In this document: piece by piece, positions 12,936-26,019 of the stretch
Position numbering within the stretch: the first letter of the stretch is position 1
Layout of the letters: every line of letters starts with the position of its first letter
NCBI RefSeq assembly: GCF_002865645.1
Contig: NW_020194539.1
Coordinates: forward strand, 62,001-126,000
Origin: Hyaloscypha bicolor E
Taxonomy: Eukaryota > Ascomycota > Leotiomycetes > Helotiales > Hyaloscyphaceae
DNA length: 64,000 nucleotides
Reading direction: 5' to 3'
Position numbers and translations under genes: made by a program
Notes under the pieces: model-generated
The model's input: only the letters and a program-made list of their open reading frames with translations
What the model was told of the DNA's origin: nothing
Databases searched by the model: none

Positions 12936-15464
12936 GCCGGTGCCCCTCCCACGCGCTTTGCTTGTGGTCGGGATAAGCAAGTGTCTCGTTTAACCAAGTG
13001 TCCTATTAAGAAAATACGTACCCTAAAATTTACGTATGATCCTCACCAAAAAACGCATCTTGCAATTGCGCATTTGGCCTAACTTATTGACTAATTCATT
13101 ATTTAATTCACGTATAAAGATTCCAAAAATGGATATACCTTTATTTAATTCTACCAGGATTAGGGAGATATCCTGGGAGTATTTCTATTATCTATATACT
13201 ATAGAAGCTGATTACCACCGTATCTTTAATAAGGCCCGCGAATGGTGCCTTGAGAACGACGATAATTCAGTAATTACTACTACGAGGATATATTATATTA
13301 AGGAAGCTTCTTTGCGAAAATCGGTACTCTGCAAGCGTAATAAGAAGAGGAACTCCCAAGGACTCTATAATACACATAGTAGCAATAATAAGATCCTGAA
13401 CGAGGTACAGGAGGAGGCGATTCGGTAATATTGCTACGAGTAATGGGAGGCTGGTTTGGGTACTATATATCAGATGGTTCAAGCCGCAATTACTCACTTG
13501 AAGGCTATAAGTGCTTCTTTTAAATCTAATAATATATCTAACGTAATTAGGCTGAATCTCCCCCAAAACTACTCCCTTTGGCTACTTGGTTTAGCCTCTG
13601 GATACGGAACCACAAGATACTTCATACGATTAAAACGAAGCCAATTGCATACGTACGACTCGAGTCCTATATAGAAGAGGATATTAGAATATGGTTTCAG
13701 AAATATTACGATATCCTGGAGGAGCTTTATATTATAAAGGAGAAGAACGTTCTGAATATGGACGAGTCAGGAGTATATATTGGTTGCCCTACTAGTAAGT
13801 ACGTAATTATACCTATAGAGGTAAAAGAGCTATATACGGCCAGCCCTGAGAATCGCAAATCAGTTACGATAATCGAGACTATTTATACGGATAGTCGTAA
13901 ACCTCTTCCGCCATTTGTAATTGCTCCTGGAAAGAAGATTATGGATAATTAGGTATTAGAAAACCTGATCGGGACAGAGTATATTGAGTATACGCCTACC
14001 GGATATATAAATAATAATATAGCTATGAAATACCTTGATTATTTAATCAAGTATTCAAGAGCTGGGCCAGATAAACCTTGGAAAATCCTTCTCCTAGATA
14101 GTTACGAATCGCATGTCTATAAACCATTTTAATTAAAGGCCGGGGAATATAATATTAAGCTATTCTGGTTTCCCTCTCACTTAATATATATCCTTTAACT
14201 ACTTAATATTGGTATATTCCGCCCCTAGAAGTACTATCATAAAATGGCGATTTATATAGCCCTCTGTTCCCTCGATTTTGAATATACGATTACCTCCTTT
14301 TTCCGTAATCTTACCCTAATTCGTATATAAATAATGCAAAAGTATATAATTAAGAATGCCTTTAAGAGCTCTGGTATATGGCCCGTTAGTTGCAAAGCTG
14401 GAATTAAAAAGATGCGATTATACGGAAAGAAGAAGAGATTAATTGAGGAGGTTAAGGAAGAGGAGAGCTTAGATCTTCTCTCTTTATTACCTACTCGCCC
14501 CGATAAAGTATAGAATATAGCCGTAACCCTTAGGGCACTTGTAGATCGTAATCCTATAACTTTTTCAGAAAATTCGAAGGAAACTTGGATAGCTATAGTC
14601 AAAAAGGTTAATATCCAACTGCAAAAAAGTCATCTCCAGATAATAGAGTACCAGGCTCTCCAAATAAAGCTTTATAAGAAGTATAATCGCAAGGCGAAGT
14701 CCCGTAAAAGCTCACATAAGGGAGGGCCATCTGCTAGTATAGCAGAGCTTCGTATAGAGATTAAAGAGAAGAAGGAGAAAGATAATGGAGAAGCTCTTCG
14801 CAAGGCTAAAAAGAAGCTCGCCACTACCGTAAATCGAGCTAAAAATTAGCTCAAGGATACCGGGATTTAAGCTCGCAAGGATGAGAAAGCTAGACTAGCT
14901 AGAATCGTGGAGTATTGACTAAAGAATAAGCTAATTCTAGTAGAGGATATGGTACCAATTCGCGAACCTGATAAATATCCTATGATTATTGAACGAGCTT
15001 GCTATAAGGAGGACTTTTACCCTGATTTATAGCTCGTAGTTCGCCAGCTTACGGCATCCCTCAGTAATCTAGCCCCCGATCGGCTAGAGGCACCAAATAC
15101 CTTTATTAATATTAACGGGGATAAGGATATAGTAATTAATACTACTGAACGGAAGCATTAAAAGAAGAGGATGGGAGAGTATATAGACTCAAGTCCACCC
15201 CCCCTTATTATTCCAGACTCTTCAGATATAGAGAGTAATGCGGGCTCAATTAATAGTATATAAGCGAATACCGATTTTGTATAGTTCTAGGTAGCTTTGT
15301 ATTTTTTGTAACTAGTATCCTTAAATTCCATTGCAAATATGCTTGATTTTGTATGCGATACGTACTAAAAATCAAGAATCGGCTAAAATCTCGATGGAAT
15401 ACTTGGTTAAACGAGATACTTGCTTATCCCGACCACAAGCGAAGTGCGTGGGAGGGGCACCGGC
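12936..15464 (+). mobile_element. Fot1/pogo-class DNA transposon, RIP-degraded
   Basis: About 60-bp TIRs start GCCGGTGCCCCTCCCACGC at 12936 and mirror at the right end (15464). TA is duplicated on both sides (12934-12935 and 15465-15466). It lies inside the gypsy element. Total length is 2529 bp, within the range usual for Fot1-like elements. The TIRs keep most of their GC while the interior has in-frame stops at former CAG and TGG codons. Confidence 0.93.
13036..15250 (+). pseudogene. Fot1/pogo transposase (DDE superfamily), broken
   Basis: Reads through in one main frame except for TAG/TAA at former CAG/TGG codons and one frame change near 13430-13580. From 13036: an N-terminal DNA-binding region (WEYFYYLYTIEADYHRIF), a CENP-B-like part, then the catalytic domain with NMDESGVYIG near 13757 and ASPENRKSVTIIETIY near 13840. 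The second acidic motif is LLLDSYESHV near 14092, where the family has LLLDGHGSH. A lysine-rich C-terminal part (14690-14900) follows. Inactive. Confidence 0.88.
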
Positions 15465-15466
15465 TA

Positions 15467-17797
15467 TTAGAATTCATATAATATATAAAATAAAGAAATT
15501 CCTATTATTTAATATATAAAATTATTATATATAAATTCTATAAAAGTAAGCTTTATTACCTAGTTATTTTACTAATAGCTAATATAATATCTTAAGTACT
15601 ATTCTAGAGTTTAGTTTAGATTCTTTATTTATCTATTAGTTTATAAATAAAATACTATACTTAATTATTATTAAATCTTTAAATAAAAGTATAGACTTAA
15701 CTAGAACTTACTTATAGAAACAGATTCTTTATTAGAGGTTATACTTATAAGTATACTAAAGTCTTTAATAATATAATATATAAATAGCTCTATTAATTCA
15801 GGAGCTAAGATTTCTTTAGTAATTAGAATATATTATACTATTTTTATATATCTATTAATAATAATAAGTATAGAATTATATATCTTATTATAAAACCTAA
15901 AAGAAAATAGTTCCGTAATAAAGTTTATAGTAATTTCTTACTATAGCTTAGAAAAGAAGAGAAATAAACTAAATATATTATATAATAAATATTTCTTTAT
16001 CTTAGTTTATTAATATATAGGACAAGTTCTAATATAGTTTTTTATATTCTTTTTTATACTTTACTAGAAATACTTTCTCTAGAGAATCTCTAATATCTTA
16101 CTAATACTAAAATACCTACTTATAAAATTATTATAGTTAGCTTATAGTAATTCTTTTTTAAAAGCCGGCTTATTTAGTATATAAATAGTATCCTAATATC
16201 TTAATAACCCAGATATATTAAGTCCCTAAATCTTAATAGCTCTAGTAAAAGTTTCTTTTAAGAATTATTTATATTACTAGTATTATATTAATAAATCAAG
16301 CCTTTAGTACTATAATAGTAATTCAAATAATATCTCTTTATTTTCCTTATATACTATTTTGGACCTAGTTATTTATATAGCTAGAATTCGTAATATATAT
16401 TATTTATAACTAGCTATATTAGTAATAGGCTCAAGTAATAGTATTTCCGGTATTATTCTATTACTAAAATAGACTTTCTTTTCGGAATTCCTTAGTATCT
16501 TACTAATTAAAAAATATCTATTTCCTTTCTTCTAAGCCTTAAATTATAGTATTATAAGAATAGTATAGTATTTTATTACTATTATCTATAAAGCTTTCTA
16601 TTCTATATTCTATAGCTTATTATAAAATATAAGTAATAAAATATCTTTATTTATATCTACTATAAAGTCTAGCCTTTTTAATAGCCCGTTAATAAGATTA
16701 TTATATCCTGGCTAATATTCTAAAATAAAGTCAAAAATAGCTAGCTTCTTTATTTATCTTATCTATTAACTATTTAGTTTTTTTTTAATTATAAAGTATT
16801 TTAAATTATTATAATCTATCTTAATAATAATAATATACCGGGTATATACTAGGTAATATTATTAAATATAAAATACTAGAATAATAGCCAAGAATTCTAA
16901 ATTATATATTTTATATTTGCTCTTAATTATAGTTATTTTCTTTAAATAAAAAATAATAAAATATTATCTGGCTTCTATTTTCTTACTAAAGAGCTAGGAA
17001 ATTATATTTATAATTACAAATCCCGAAATATCTATTTTTATATAAATCTTTAAAGCTAGATTAAAATAATAAAGAATTAATACTATTATAAATATAATTT
17101 ATAGCTTCTTAAAAGCCTTATCTGTCTTATTTATCTAGCTAAAATAATATTATAGGTTTCTATTAATTTTTAATAAATTAGTTAACTTTTTTATTATCCG
17201 AAAATATTTATAAATAAACCTCTAATAGAAATTAATAAAACCTAAAAATATTTGAACTTCTCGGATATTATTTTTTAGGGCTAGCTATTTCCTAATAACT
17301 ATAACCTAATTAGCTTTTATTTCTATACTATCTAGGCTAATTATAAATACTAGAAATTCTATTTTCTTTATATTAAACTTGTATTTTACTAAGTTTATAA
17401 AGAGTTAGTATTATTATAATTATTTAAATATATATTAGATTACTATTATATACTATTTTGGGTTCTCTAAATAAATTAAAATATTATCTAGATAGATTAT
17501 ATAATTAATATATACCTAAAATATTATTAAAGTATTAGATAGTTTAAAGAATATAATATAATATTTGAAATATTTAAAATATATTTAAAATACGGGTTTT
17601 TACTTATTATTTTCCCATATTTATAACTAATAATAAGTATTTTTTAAGTCTAGCTTTATATATATCTTTATTTTATAAAGCCTATTTATAGTCTTACTAA
17701 TAAGTAGTAATAATATTTAGTTCTTAATAGTAATTCTATTTAGATTCCGGTAATTAATATATAGATATAAGCTACCTTTTTTCTTTAAAATCTATAT
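15467..17797 (-). pseudogene. Gypsy pol: reverse transcriptase, RNase H and integrase N-terminus, broken
   Basis: Minus-strand reading from 17797 downward shows KKKGSLYLYINYRNLNR (RT, V/I-D-Y-R box), then INRI/YLDNILIYLENP at about 17455-17500, where the second Asp of the active-site pair has become Asn. An integrase zinc-binding segment follows near 16010-16050. Many frames are closed by TAA/TAG. The frame continues past the Fot1 insertion below 12935. Confidence 0.82.
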
Positions 17798-18119
17798 AAT
17801 ATTATCGTACGGTCGGACCACCTATTAAAATTCCTGGTTATGCATTCTCACCTAAGCAGGAATACCGAAACTTCCAGCCTATACTTCGCTCTAGCCTCCT
17901 TTTCTCCTTTTCTCCGGCTAGTAAGCTTTCTTTTATAATAAATTCCTCTTCCTGTAATTTTTATATAAATTATATATAATATTATTCCTTCTCTTAATTT
18001 CCTTGTAATCCTAATAGTATAGTATATAAGACGTATCTATATTATAGGGTTTCTCTCTCTTTTCTCTTCTTCTCCTATAGCTAATCTCTTTTTAGGCCAG
18101 CCAGAGGATACGCTAGCCT

Positions 18120-21100
18120 GCTCTTGCTAAGCTCGATCCTAATATGCCCCGGCAGACCTGTAGCGGTCTATAATAGCTAGTTACGGACGGGGATAAGAAC
18201 CTATGGCTCCATAAGCGTATTTGGCAGACTAATATATAAATCGAACGAGACCGTATTCTGGCCATAGTAAATCCTCCTGCTCCTCCTGCTCCTCCTAGCC
18301 CTTCTCCTTTACTATCCGGCTTCCGTTTATTCTTTCGGTTTTCGCTAGCCTATAATCTTGGTCTAATAAATATTTAGTATAAGGATTATAAGGCGAGGTA
18401 CTAGGGATCGGAGGCAATTACGGGTATATATTAGAGATTTGAGCTCTATTATAAGAGGAGAGATATGATATTAGATAAGTTACGGGCGCCACCGCCCTTT
18501 TTACGGGCGCTTTTCGAGGGAGATAATCCGCAAGCCTATAGCTTTCGTTAGAATATAAGGGCGTATAACTCGGTACTTGCTTTTATATCCGTAAGCTATA
18601 CTAAAGATACCTGTACTAACCTTTCTTATGGTCTTTACTGCTTTTAGATCTATAGAGAGCTATTTTACTACTAGGGACCCTTGGAGCCAGGCTTATAGCA
18701 GGTTCCGGTCTTTGCCTAGTTATTTTTTTATAATCCAGACTATATAACTAATCTCCGGTTATAGTACTACCTGTAACTCGATTAAACTATTCTCTACGGC
18801 CTTTACGAGATACTTGCGGATTATAGTAATCCCTTTATACGGATCTATAAGACGGCCCGGGAGTAATTAGCTAGCTAAACGGGTTACTTTCGGATTCTTC
18901 TCAGCCTGCAAATATACCTAATCCTCTAGTCTAGGGCAGATTATTACCGCAAGAATCTTCCTATAGCTATAGAGCTAGTAAGAATTCTTCCGGACGAGTT
19001 TACGAACAAGAGTCAATATAATATTCTTCTTATAATCTGCGAGCCTGGCCATTAAGGTCCGTAATTTTATTAGGTAGCTATTACCTATATAATATATATA
19101 TTACTTTATTATATACTCTTTTTCTTATATAGTAAATACGGGTAGTACTATGAAATAACCTTGCGGGATACCCGTTATATCCGTTAATGGTTCTGTTTAG
19201 AGTAGCGGCCCTTTTACCGGTTCCGTTTATATATCCGTAATTACGAGAAATCTTCTCTCTTTTGGGCTTACCGGCTCTTTTAGTAATATATTATAAATAC
19301 TTTTATTACCTATAAGACTATATCCCTTAATTAGCTCCGTTCGTATTAAGATAGGATCCGTATAGATATTTATAATAGTTTAGCAAATACCTTAATCTAT
19401 AAAGATATCTTACTAGCTAATCTAGGCTATTAATTTATTCTCTTTTCCTCTTTTATAGGCGGGAATCGATTTATATAATAGCTTTTCCAGGACTTAATAG
19501 CTATTATTTATTATTTTGGAAAGCCTATCTTTTTTATTACTTTTATAATAAACCCGTAATAGCTAGAGATTATCTAGGAGCTAGGTGGCTTATAACCTAT
19601 AGACTAGCCAGATCTAATTACTTATATATTTTGACTCAAGGTTTATAAGCTTCTTATAGACCTAAAAAACCATATTTTCGGATAATATACGGGTTATATT
19701 TATATAATTAAATACCAGAAACAAAGGCTTCTGTATTTATACTTACTTTTATTCCTATAGGTATCCGAAAAGTTTAATACATTTAAGTATATAGACAAGG
19801 TTATATATACTAAGCTACCGGATCCGTTATAGGATTCTATAGGCGAGTTTCTGGCCTTAGTTACGGGTAATATAACCTATAGTCTATATAGGGAGGACTA
19901 TATACAGGCCCCGTATATAGTCTATAAAGAAGCCTATAGTCCGTTAGTATGTTCTAAGAGGTTCCCGAAGGCTTTTATGGACTATATTATAATTAATAAG
20001 AATGGCTATCCCGAGTACTATTACCGGAATAATAGGCAAATATTTATGGTCCGCAAACCAGGCTTTCTAGGCCAGGAAGTTATCCGTAATAACCGCTAGA
20101 TTATTTCATATAACCCGTATCTTTTTTAAAAGTTCCGCTTATATATTAATATCGAGGTTTATATATTTATATAAGTAATTAAGTATATTTATAAGTATAT
20201 ATATAAAGGAGCGGACCGTACTACAATTATAGTTATAGCTATAGATAATAAGATTACCCGGTATATATATACCCGTTATATAAGTCTATATGAGGCTATT
20301 TAGTAGCTATTCGAATTTTCTATATATTAGGAGTTCTTTTTTATTTAATATCTTGTAGTTTATCTTAAGAGAAAGTAAACGATTTACTTTTCGGATAATA
20401 TCTCTCCTATAGCTCTGGTTATAAAGACTATAAATACCCGTTTAATACTAATAGCCTTCTTTGAGTATAATACTATATATGAGAATAGCCGGAAGTATTT
20501 ATATTCTGAGTTTTTGGCCGAGTTTATATAGGTTCCAAAGACCCGGGAATAAAAACATTACTAGCAGAGTAAGGGTAAGCGGATCGGCCGTATATATTAC
20601 TATAGCCCTGTTTCGGGCGAGTAATACTATTTATGGCTCTTACTTATGGTTATTTGCGGCCCGTAGTTCTTTATAGATCTGTATTTAATTAAGGGCATCC
20701 GTTACCTAATATACTAGGCTACCTGTATTATCTGCGGCTTAGTAAAGAATAACCAGGAGTAGTACTAGTATTTTAATAAGGCTATCCTATTTATACCTAT
20801 AGATAGTTTATGGATATTATTCTTAACTAGCCTCTACTAGTAGCTAATTACGGACCCGTTAGTAATCTGGAACTAGTATAAGTACTACTTCTATAATAAT
20901 CTCTAGTACTAGCTTACCTATAATAGTAGTTTCCTACTTCCGCTTCTTAATCCGTACTATAATTACGGCCTCTTCTTGCTCGTATATAGTCTTACGAACT
21001 AGTAGTAGTTACTTATGAACTATAGGCTCTTGTCTTTTGTCTGGGATTAGACTAGTAGGTACTATTCCTTATCTATATTATATATTCTCAAAAACCAGGT

Positions 21101-22520
21101 ATTACTTACGGTTATAATATAAGCCTAGTTTAATCCTAATTAGTAATTATACTTTATAGAGATTATTATAGCTATTGAATTAGATCTATAAATAGCCTAC
21201 TTCTATTTATAAGGGCCAGGAAATATAGGTAAGATATTCTTATATAAGGCACTTTATTATTACTTTCGTAAATAGGGGCAAATAGTTCTTTATATAATAT
21301 CTACGGGTATTATAGCTCTCTTATTACTAAACGGATATATGTCTCACTTCTAGTTCAAGATTCTAATCAAGCTTTATAAATCATCTATAAGTTCTATTAT
21401 AAAGCAAAGTACCCTTAAATAGATCTTCTAATCTATAGATCTTATTATCTAGAACAAGGTACTAATATAGTACAAGTACTACTTTAAGGTTATTTACCGG
21501 CTCTTGATAGATTTATAGTCTATAGCAAATAATATTCTCTTTAGAGGGATATCCGTAATTCTCGATAGGAACTTTGCTCAGATCCTTCTAGTTATACTAT
21601 ATGGTTTACGGACTAATATTATTACTATATATCTTTAATAATTATTTATTTGGCTATAGCTCAAGTAGCTCCGCTTACGAACTAATATACGGGTCTATAA
21701 AAGCGAGAATAGCCAGGAGTTTATTTACTAGATTAGCGAATTATCTAATAACTTAGACCCTAATATAATAGTAGTAATTCCGGACTATATAAACTAGCTA
21801 GTATTAATTATAGATCTAATTAGCTATATTTACCCTCTAGATCTTTTCTCTCGGGCTACTATAAATCCGTTAATCTTTTATAGGTAGTATCTCTTAACTA
21901 TATTAAATATTATGGTCTCGGAGCTTAATACCTATATTCTTGGATATTTACTAGGCCAATTACGGATATACTAATTAGTAGATTCCCTAGATACGGATAA
22001 GTCTTCGGGTAATAACTTATATAAGCTATTTATAGAATAGCTATAAAGTATTAATCTTCCTTTCTTACTACTATTTTAGCTTACTCTCAAGATTAGGGCT
22101 CCGGTACTACTCCTATAAAACCTATATTCGTAAGAAGATTTATATAATAGGACCCGAATAGTAGTTATAAGCTTATAGGTATATTATATTAAGGCCTGCT
22201 TACTTAAAGGGAATTTTAATAGCCAGTTATAGGTAATTCTACGGATTAAGCTATCTACTACGGATACTAGCCTGGAAATTGCCCTCTTCCAGAAGTAATT
22301 CCCGGTCCGTTTATACTTTATAATAACTATTAATAAGTTATAAGATTAGTTCTTTTATATTATTAGTTTAGACCTATAAATGCCCGTATTTACTTATAGG
22401 CAGTTTTATATAGGGATTTCTTGTATATTATTTATAGAAGGCTTAAGTATTCTTCTACTATATAAGAACCTATCTAGAATACTTAATATAACTTATCCTA
22501 AGATCTTAGCTAATTTACTT
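18120..22520 (+). pseudogene. Helitron Rep/Pif1 helicase-like protein, broken
   Basis: The N-terminal helitron-like domain reads FRQNIRAYNSVLAF, then SYTKDTCTNLSYG near 18540-18640 (allowing TAG for CAG). The Rep block reads FWKAYLFITFIINP near 19530, matching the family's FGKPxLFITFTANP. The helicase Walker A region is GPGNIGKIFLYK near 21213-21250, where the family has GPGGTGKTFLY. A late helicase segment (FPVRLCFAITINKLQGQSF) is near 22290-22350. Stops are mostly at former glutamine codons, so the gene is dead although GC is higher than in the host gypsy element. Confidence 0.85.
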
Positions 22521-22739
22521 TAGTACTTTATCTCTTGCAGGTACCTTATAGGTACCAGGTAGCCTTATAGGTCAGGTTAAGGGATTTAGGGATTCGTAAC
22601 TATTTATAACTACCTATAAGTATCTATATTTATCTATAAATAACTTATAATTATTACTTCGAATATTTTAGGGCTTAAACGGACCGAGAATATTATACTA
22701 TTAGATATTAAAAGTATATATCTCTTCCAGGTAACTCTT

Positions 22740-23700
22740 TATAGGATTTATAACTCTCTTCCTTTCTTTCTCTCTTTCTCTCTCTTCCTCTCTCTCCCCT
22801 TTCCTCCTTACTTCTCCCTATTCTCTAATACCGGTACTAAATAATCCGTTCCCTTCTCCTCCTCTAGTATCTCTGCCTCCTCTTTATAAAGAGCCGCTAG
22901 CTCTCTATAGAGCTCAGTAAAACGGTATACTCTCTGAGAAGAAGTAAGTAGGCAGTAGCGGCGGGCGGCGGTAATATAATAGGCTATTTACGTATTAGTT
23001 ACGGTCCGTAGTAATCCGTAACAGGTATATATATACGAAGATAGGTTACTAGGAATGACCTGGTTACCTATATAACTACTAGTAATAACCCGGAGAAGCA
23101 AGGAAGGGTTAGCGGGAGCGGGGCCGGCAAAAACAGTAATAGTAGTAGTAGTAGTAATAGTAGCGGCAATAATAGTAGTAGCGGTAGTAGCAGTAGTAAT
23201 AGTACCTGGAAGTATCCGTTAAATTAGTTACGGTCTATAAAATATTATATAAAAGTACTTATAGAAAGAGTAGCAGGTACCCTTACTACTATAATAATAG
23301 TTAGTATAGCTTCTACCAAAAAAACCAGCTATAACCATATATACCGTCTATATACCCGACCCGCTAATATAATATATATATCCGGTAGTATAAACTTGAC
23401 TAATAAATTAGCTAAGCTTAGCCTCCAGGTTAGCAGGCCGGGCGGGGTTAGTAGTACGGCCGGGCCGCAAGACAGATATACGGCGGGCGGCAAGGAGAGA
23501 GAGGGAGGCCATAGTACGGGTAGGGCGGGGCGGGAGGGCAGGCAGGGCGGGAGGGGCGGGCAGCGGCGGCAGGCCAGTAGTAAAGCTTACTGCCATAGTA
23601 GTAGTAATAGTAATAGTAGCAGCGGCGGTAGCAGATAGTAGAGAAGACATTCTATAGACCATAAGGAGTATTACAGGCCAGGGGCAGGCCCGTAGCAGGT
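22740..23700. other. Low-complexity 3' part of the Helitron
   Basis: After the helicase come a long pyrimidine tract (about 22750-22830), AGT/AAT-type trinucleotide runs (23120-23210 and 23590-23635) and a GC-rich stretch (about 23430-23580) with GGGCGG repeats. Overlapping ORFs of 80 and 84 codons on opposite strands are composition artefacts. The GC-rich patch shows no RIP. Confidence 0.6.
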
Positions 23701-23901
23701 ATAGGGATTGACTTACGTATATATATATATATATATATTTATTAAAAGAAAGAAGCTTTGGAATTCGAAATTAAAATCTACCTTATTTAGCTTACCTGGA
23801 GAATTTTTAGCCTTTAAAAAGTGAATTTTCAAAGTGAATTTAAAGTTAGTAAAGCTAATATCCCTTAAATAAGTACCTGAGGCATCCAATTAATCTCGAA
23901 T

Positions 23902-23977
23902 CGAGATCAGGGCAAAATTAAAGACTGGCCCCGAAGCTTGTATAGGGCCGCCAGGCTTTAATTTTGCCCTGATCTCG
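23902..23977. repeat. 22-bp perfect inverted repeat (hairpin) at the Helitron 3' end
   Basis: Left arm 23902-23923 begins CGAGATCAGGGCAAAATTAA and is the exact reverse complement of 23956-23977, with a 32-bp loop. It lies 2 bp from the inferred end of the element. Helitrons carry a 3'-terminal hairpin that acts as stop signal, but usually a shorter one. Confidence 0.85.
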
Positions 23978-24799
23978 TAAATATAATTAAAGTACTAGCT
24001 AGGCTAGTAAAATAATAGATTTTTTTTTTTTTTTAGGCTAGTATTAAGATATTTCTGAAAGACTTTAAGCTTCCTTTTTAATAAAGCATATATAAAACTA
24101 TATAGTAATTAGAATTCTAGTTCTAGATCTATATAATATTCTATTATATAATAGTTAAATAATATACCTATAGCTTCTATAGAAAATATTTGAAAAAGAT
24201 TCTAATATTTCTTAGGAAATATAATTATCTTATTAGTAATAATAATAGTAATTCTTTAGCTATTTATTATAAAATAAGTAATTAATAAAAAAATATATAT
24301 CTTATATTTTATTATTTTAGTAAACTTTTTAGTATTTAGAACTTTAATTTTCTATAATTAAATCTAGTATTTTTATATTACTTTCCTAAAAGAAATTAGA
24401 AAATTAACCTAGTAAAACTATAGGAATTCAAGTATTATATTAATATAATTTAGATTAAAATTATATAATATAAAGTATATATTAGTTTCTTTTTAGTTTC
24501 CTAGTATATTCTTAGTAATAATTCTAAAAATATAATCTTTATATAAATAAATTCTTCTTTTTTTTAGTAAAAATAAAAGAGTTATCCTTAATATTAATAA
24601 AATACTTATATCTAAAGCTAATTTCCTCTTTATATAATTAGCCTCTATACTCGAGTTTATTAATATTCTAATTTTTTGGCTACTTTTCCTTATTTTAATA
24701 ATAACCTTAATTACTATTCTTATTTTAGAGACCTTACTTTCTATAATATAAATAAGTATAACTATTATAAGATATACTTATTTCCCGGCTTCTTTAGTT

Positions 24800-25970
24800 C
24801 TAGATACTTATATAACTTATAGCCAGACTTATTATAGTTATAATAAATTGGTTTCCCTTAATTAGGGCAAGTAGTAATATAGTAATTCTTTTTTTAGTAA
24901 GTAAAGCAAATTATATCTAGTCTTATAAATCCTAATATAGGTACTATATTAGACCCTATTACTATATCTTTATTATTCTGGTTTTATAAATCTCGTAATA
25001 GAAATATACTTCTTTTCTATTTCTTTTTATTATCTCTTTTCTCTTTTTTCTTATTTTTTTTTCTTTATAGTTCTATTAGCTTATTATTATATTTCTATTA
25101 AATAAATAGATTTAAATTATTCTTAACTCTTATAATAATAGAAATAAGCTTTTCTTTCTCTTATAAAGTATTTCCTTAATAATTAATCTTATTCCGGATC
25201 TCTTATTTTAAGCTATTAAATAAGTTATCCTACTCTTATAATAAATCCATATATCCTAAGTTATTTAATAGGCTATTTAAGTAAGATATAAAGCTTTAAA
25301 TACTTTAGCCTAGCTATTATTTAATATTCTTAAACTTAGTAAAGGCATTATTATTATAGTTTTCCGGATCCAAAATAGAATTCTTTATAAACTTAATAAA
25401 GATTTCCTAATCTATAGTATTAATATCTACTAATTACTTCTTATATTTCTAGATATTCCTAGCTATATTCTTAAAATAGGAAATATAATATATAACTTTT
25501 ATTATATTAGTAGCCTAGGTAATTCCGCTATCTTTATATTACTTTAACTTTGCCTAATAGAAAAAGTCCTAGGCTTCTTTAATATTCTTTCCCTAGTAAG
25601 TAGGTAGTTCTCGGGTTTTTGGAGCCCTCTAAACCAAGGATACTACCGGGAGTATAACGGGTTCTATACCGGATATCCGAACATCTTTAAAATAATAGAT
25701 CTGAGCTTCTAGCTTCTTTAGATCTTCTCTCTATTATATCTCTATTTCTAACTTAGTAATATAATAGTAAGCCGCCGCTAATTTCTCTATTATTATTATC
25801 CTACTAGCTAGTTCTAGAGGCATCTGAGTCCCACTTTCTTCTCCTAATTAGGTAATACAAAGAGTACTTGACTAGGCGCTTCCCTGGGTACCCGGTTGAA
25901 TTATCCTAGTAATAGTAGAGGCGCTTCTCCTAGTTAATACTCTAGCCATTAATATTTTATCTATTAATAG
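24800..25970 (-). pseudogene. Gypsy gag, broken
   Basis: From about 25960 downward the minus strand shows a long alpha-helical Gag-like reading (IEKLAAAYYYITKLEIEI, then REDLKKLEAQIYYF) and a CCHC knuckle remnant near 24840-24920, in which the second Cys and the His have become Tyr. It lies just inside the 5' LTR. It carries fewer stops than pol. Confidence 0.72.
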
Positions 25971-26019
25971 CTTGACTATCTCGTAATAAACTACTTTCCG
26001 AAGATTGGATTAATTAGAA

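Larger units (their letters stand above)
17803..23979 (+). mobile_element. Helitron (rolling-circle transposon), RIP-affected
   Basis: It is inserted in the gypsy RT. Removing it together with one copy of AATAT (17798-17802 and 23980-23984) restores the RT frame between the Y-F-N-Y-I and I-L-K-K-K-G segments. It encodes a Helitron Rep-helicase remnant on the plus strand (Rep near 19490-19590, Pif1-type helicase about 21180-22510). The 3' end carries a 22-bp perfect hairpin. Helitrons normally make no target duplication, so AATAT may be chance in AT-rich DNA, or the exact termini may differ by a few bases. Confidence 0.82.

Noticed and set aside
23396..23662. Two opposite ORFs of 80 and 84 codons
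   Set aside because: They mirror each other over GGGCGG and trinucleotide repeats; low-complexity artefact.
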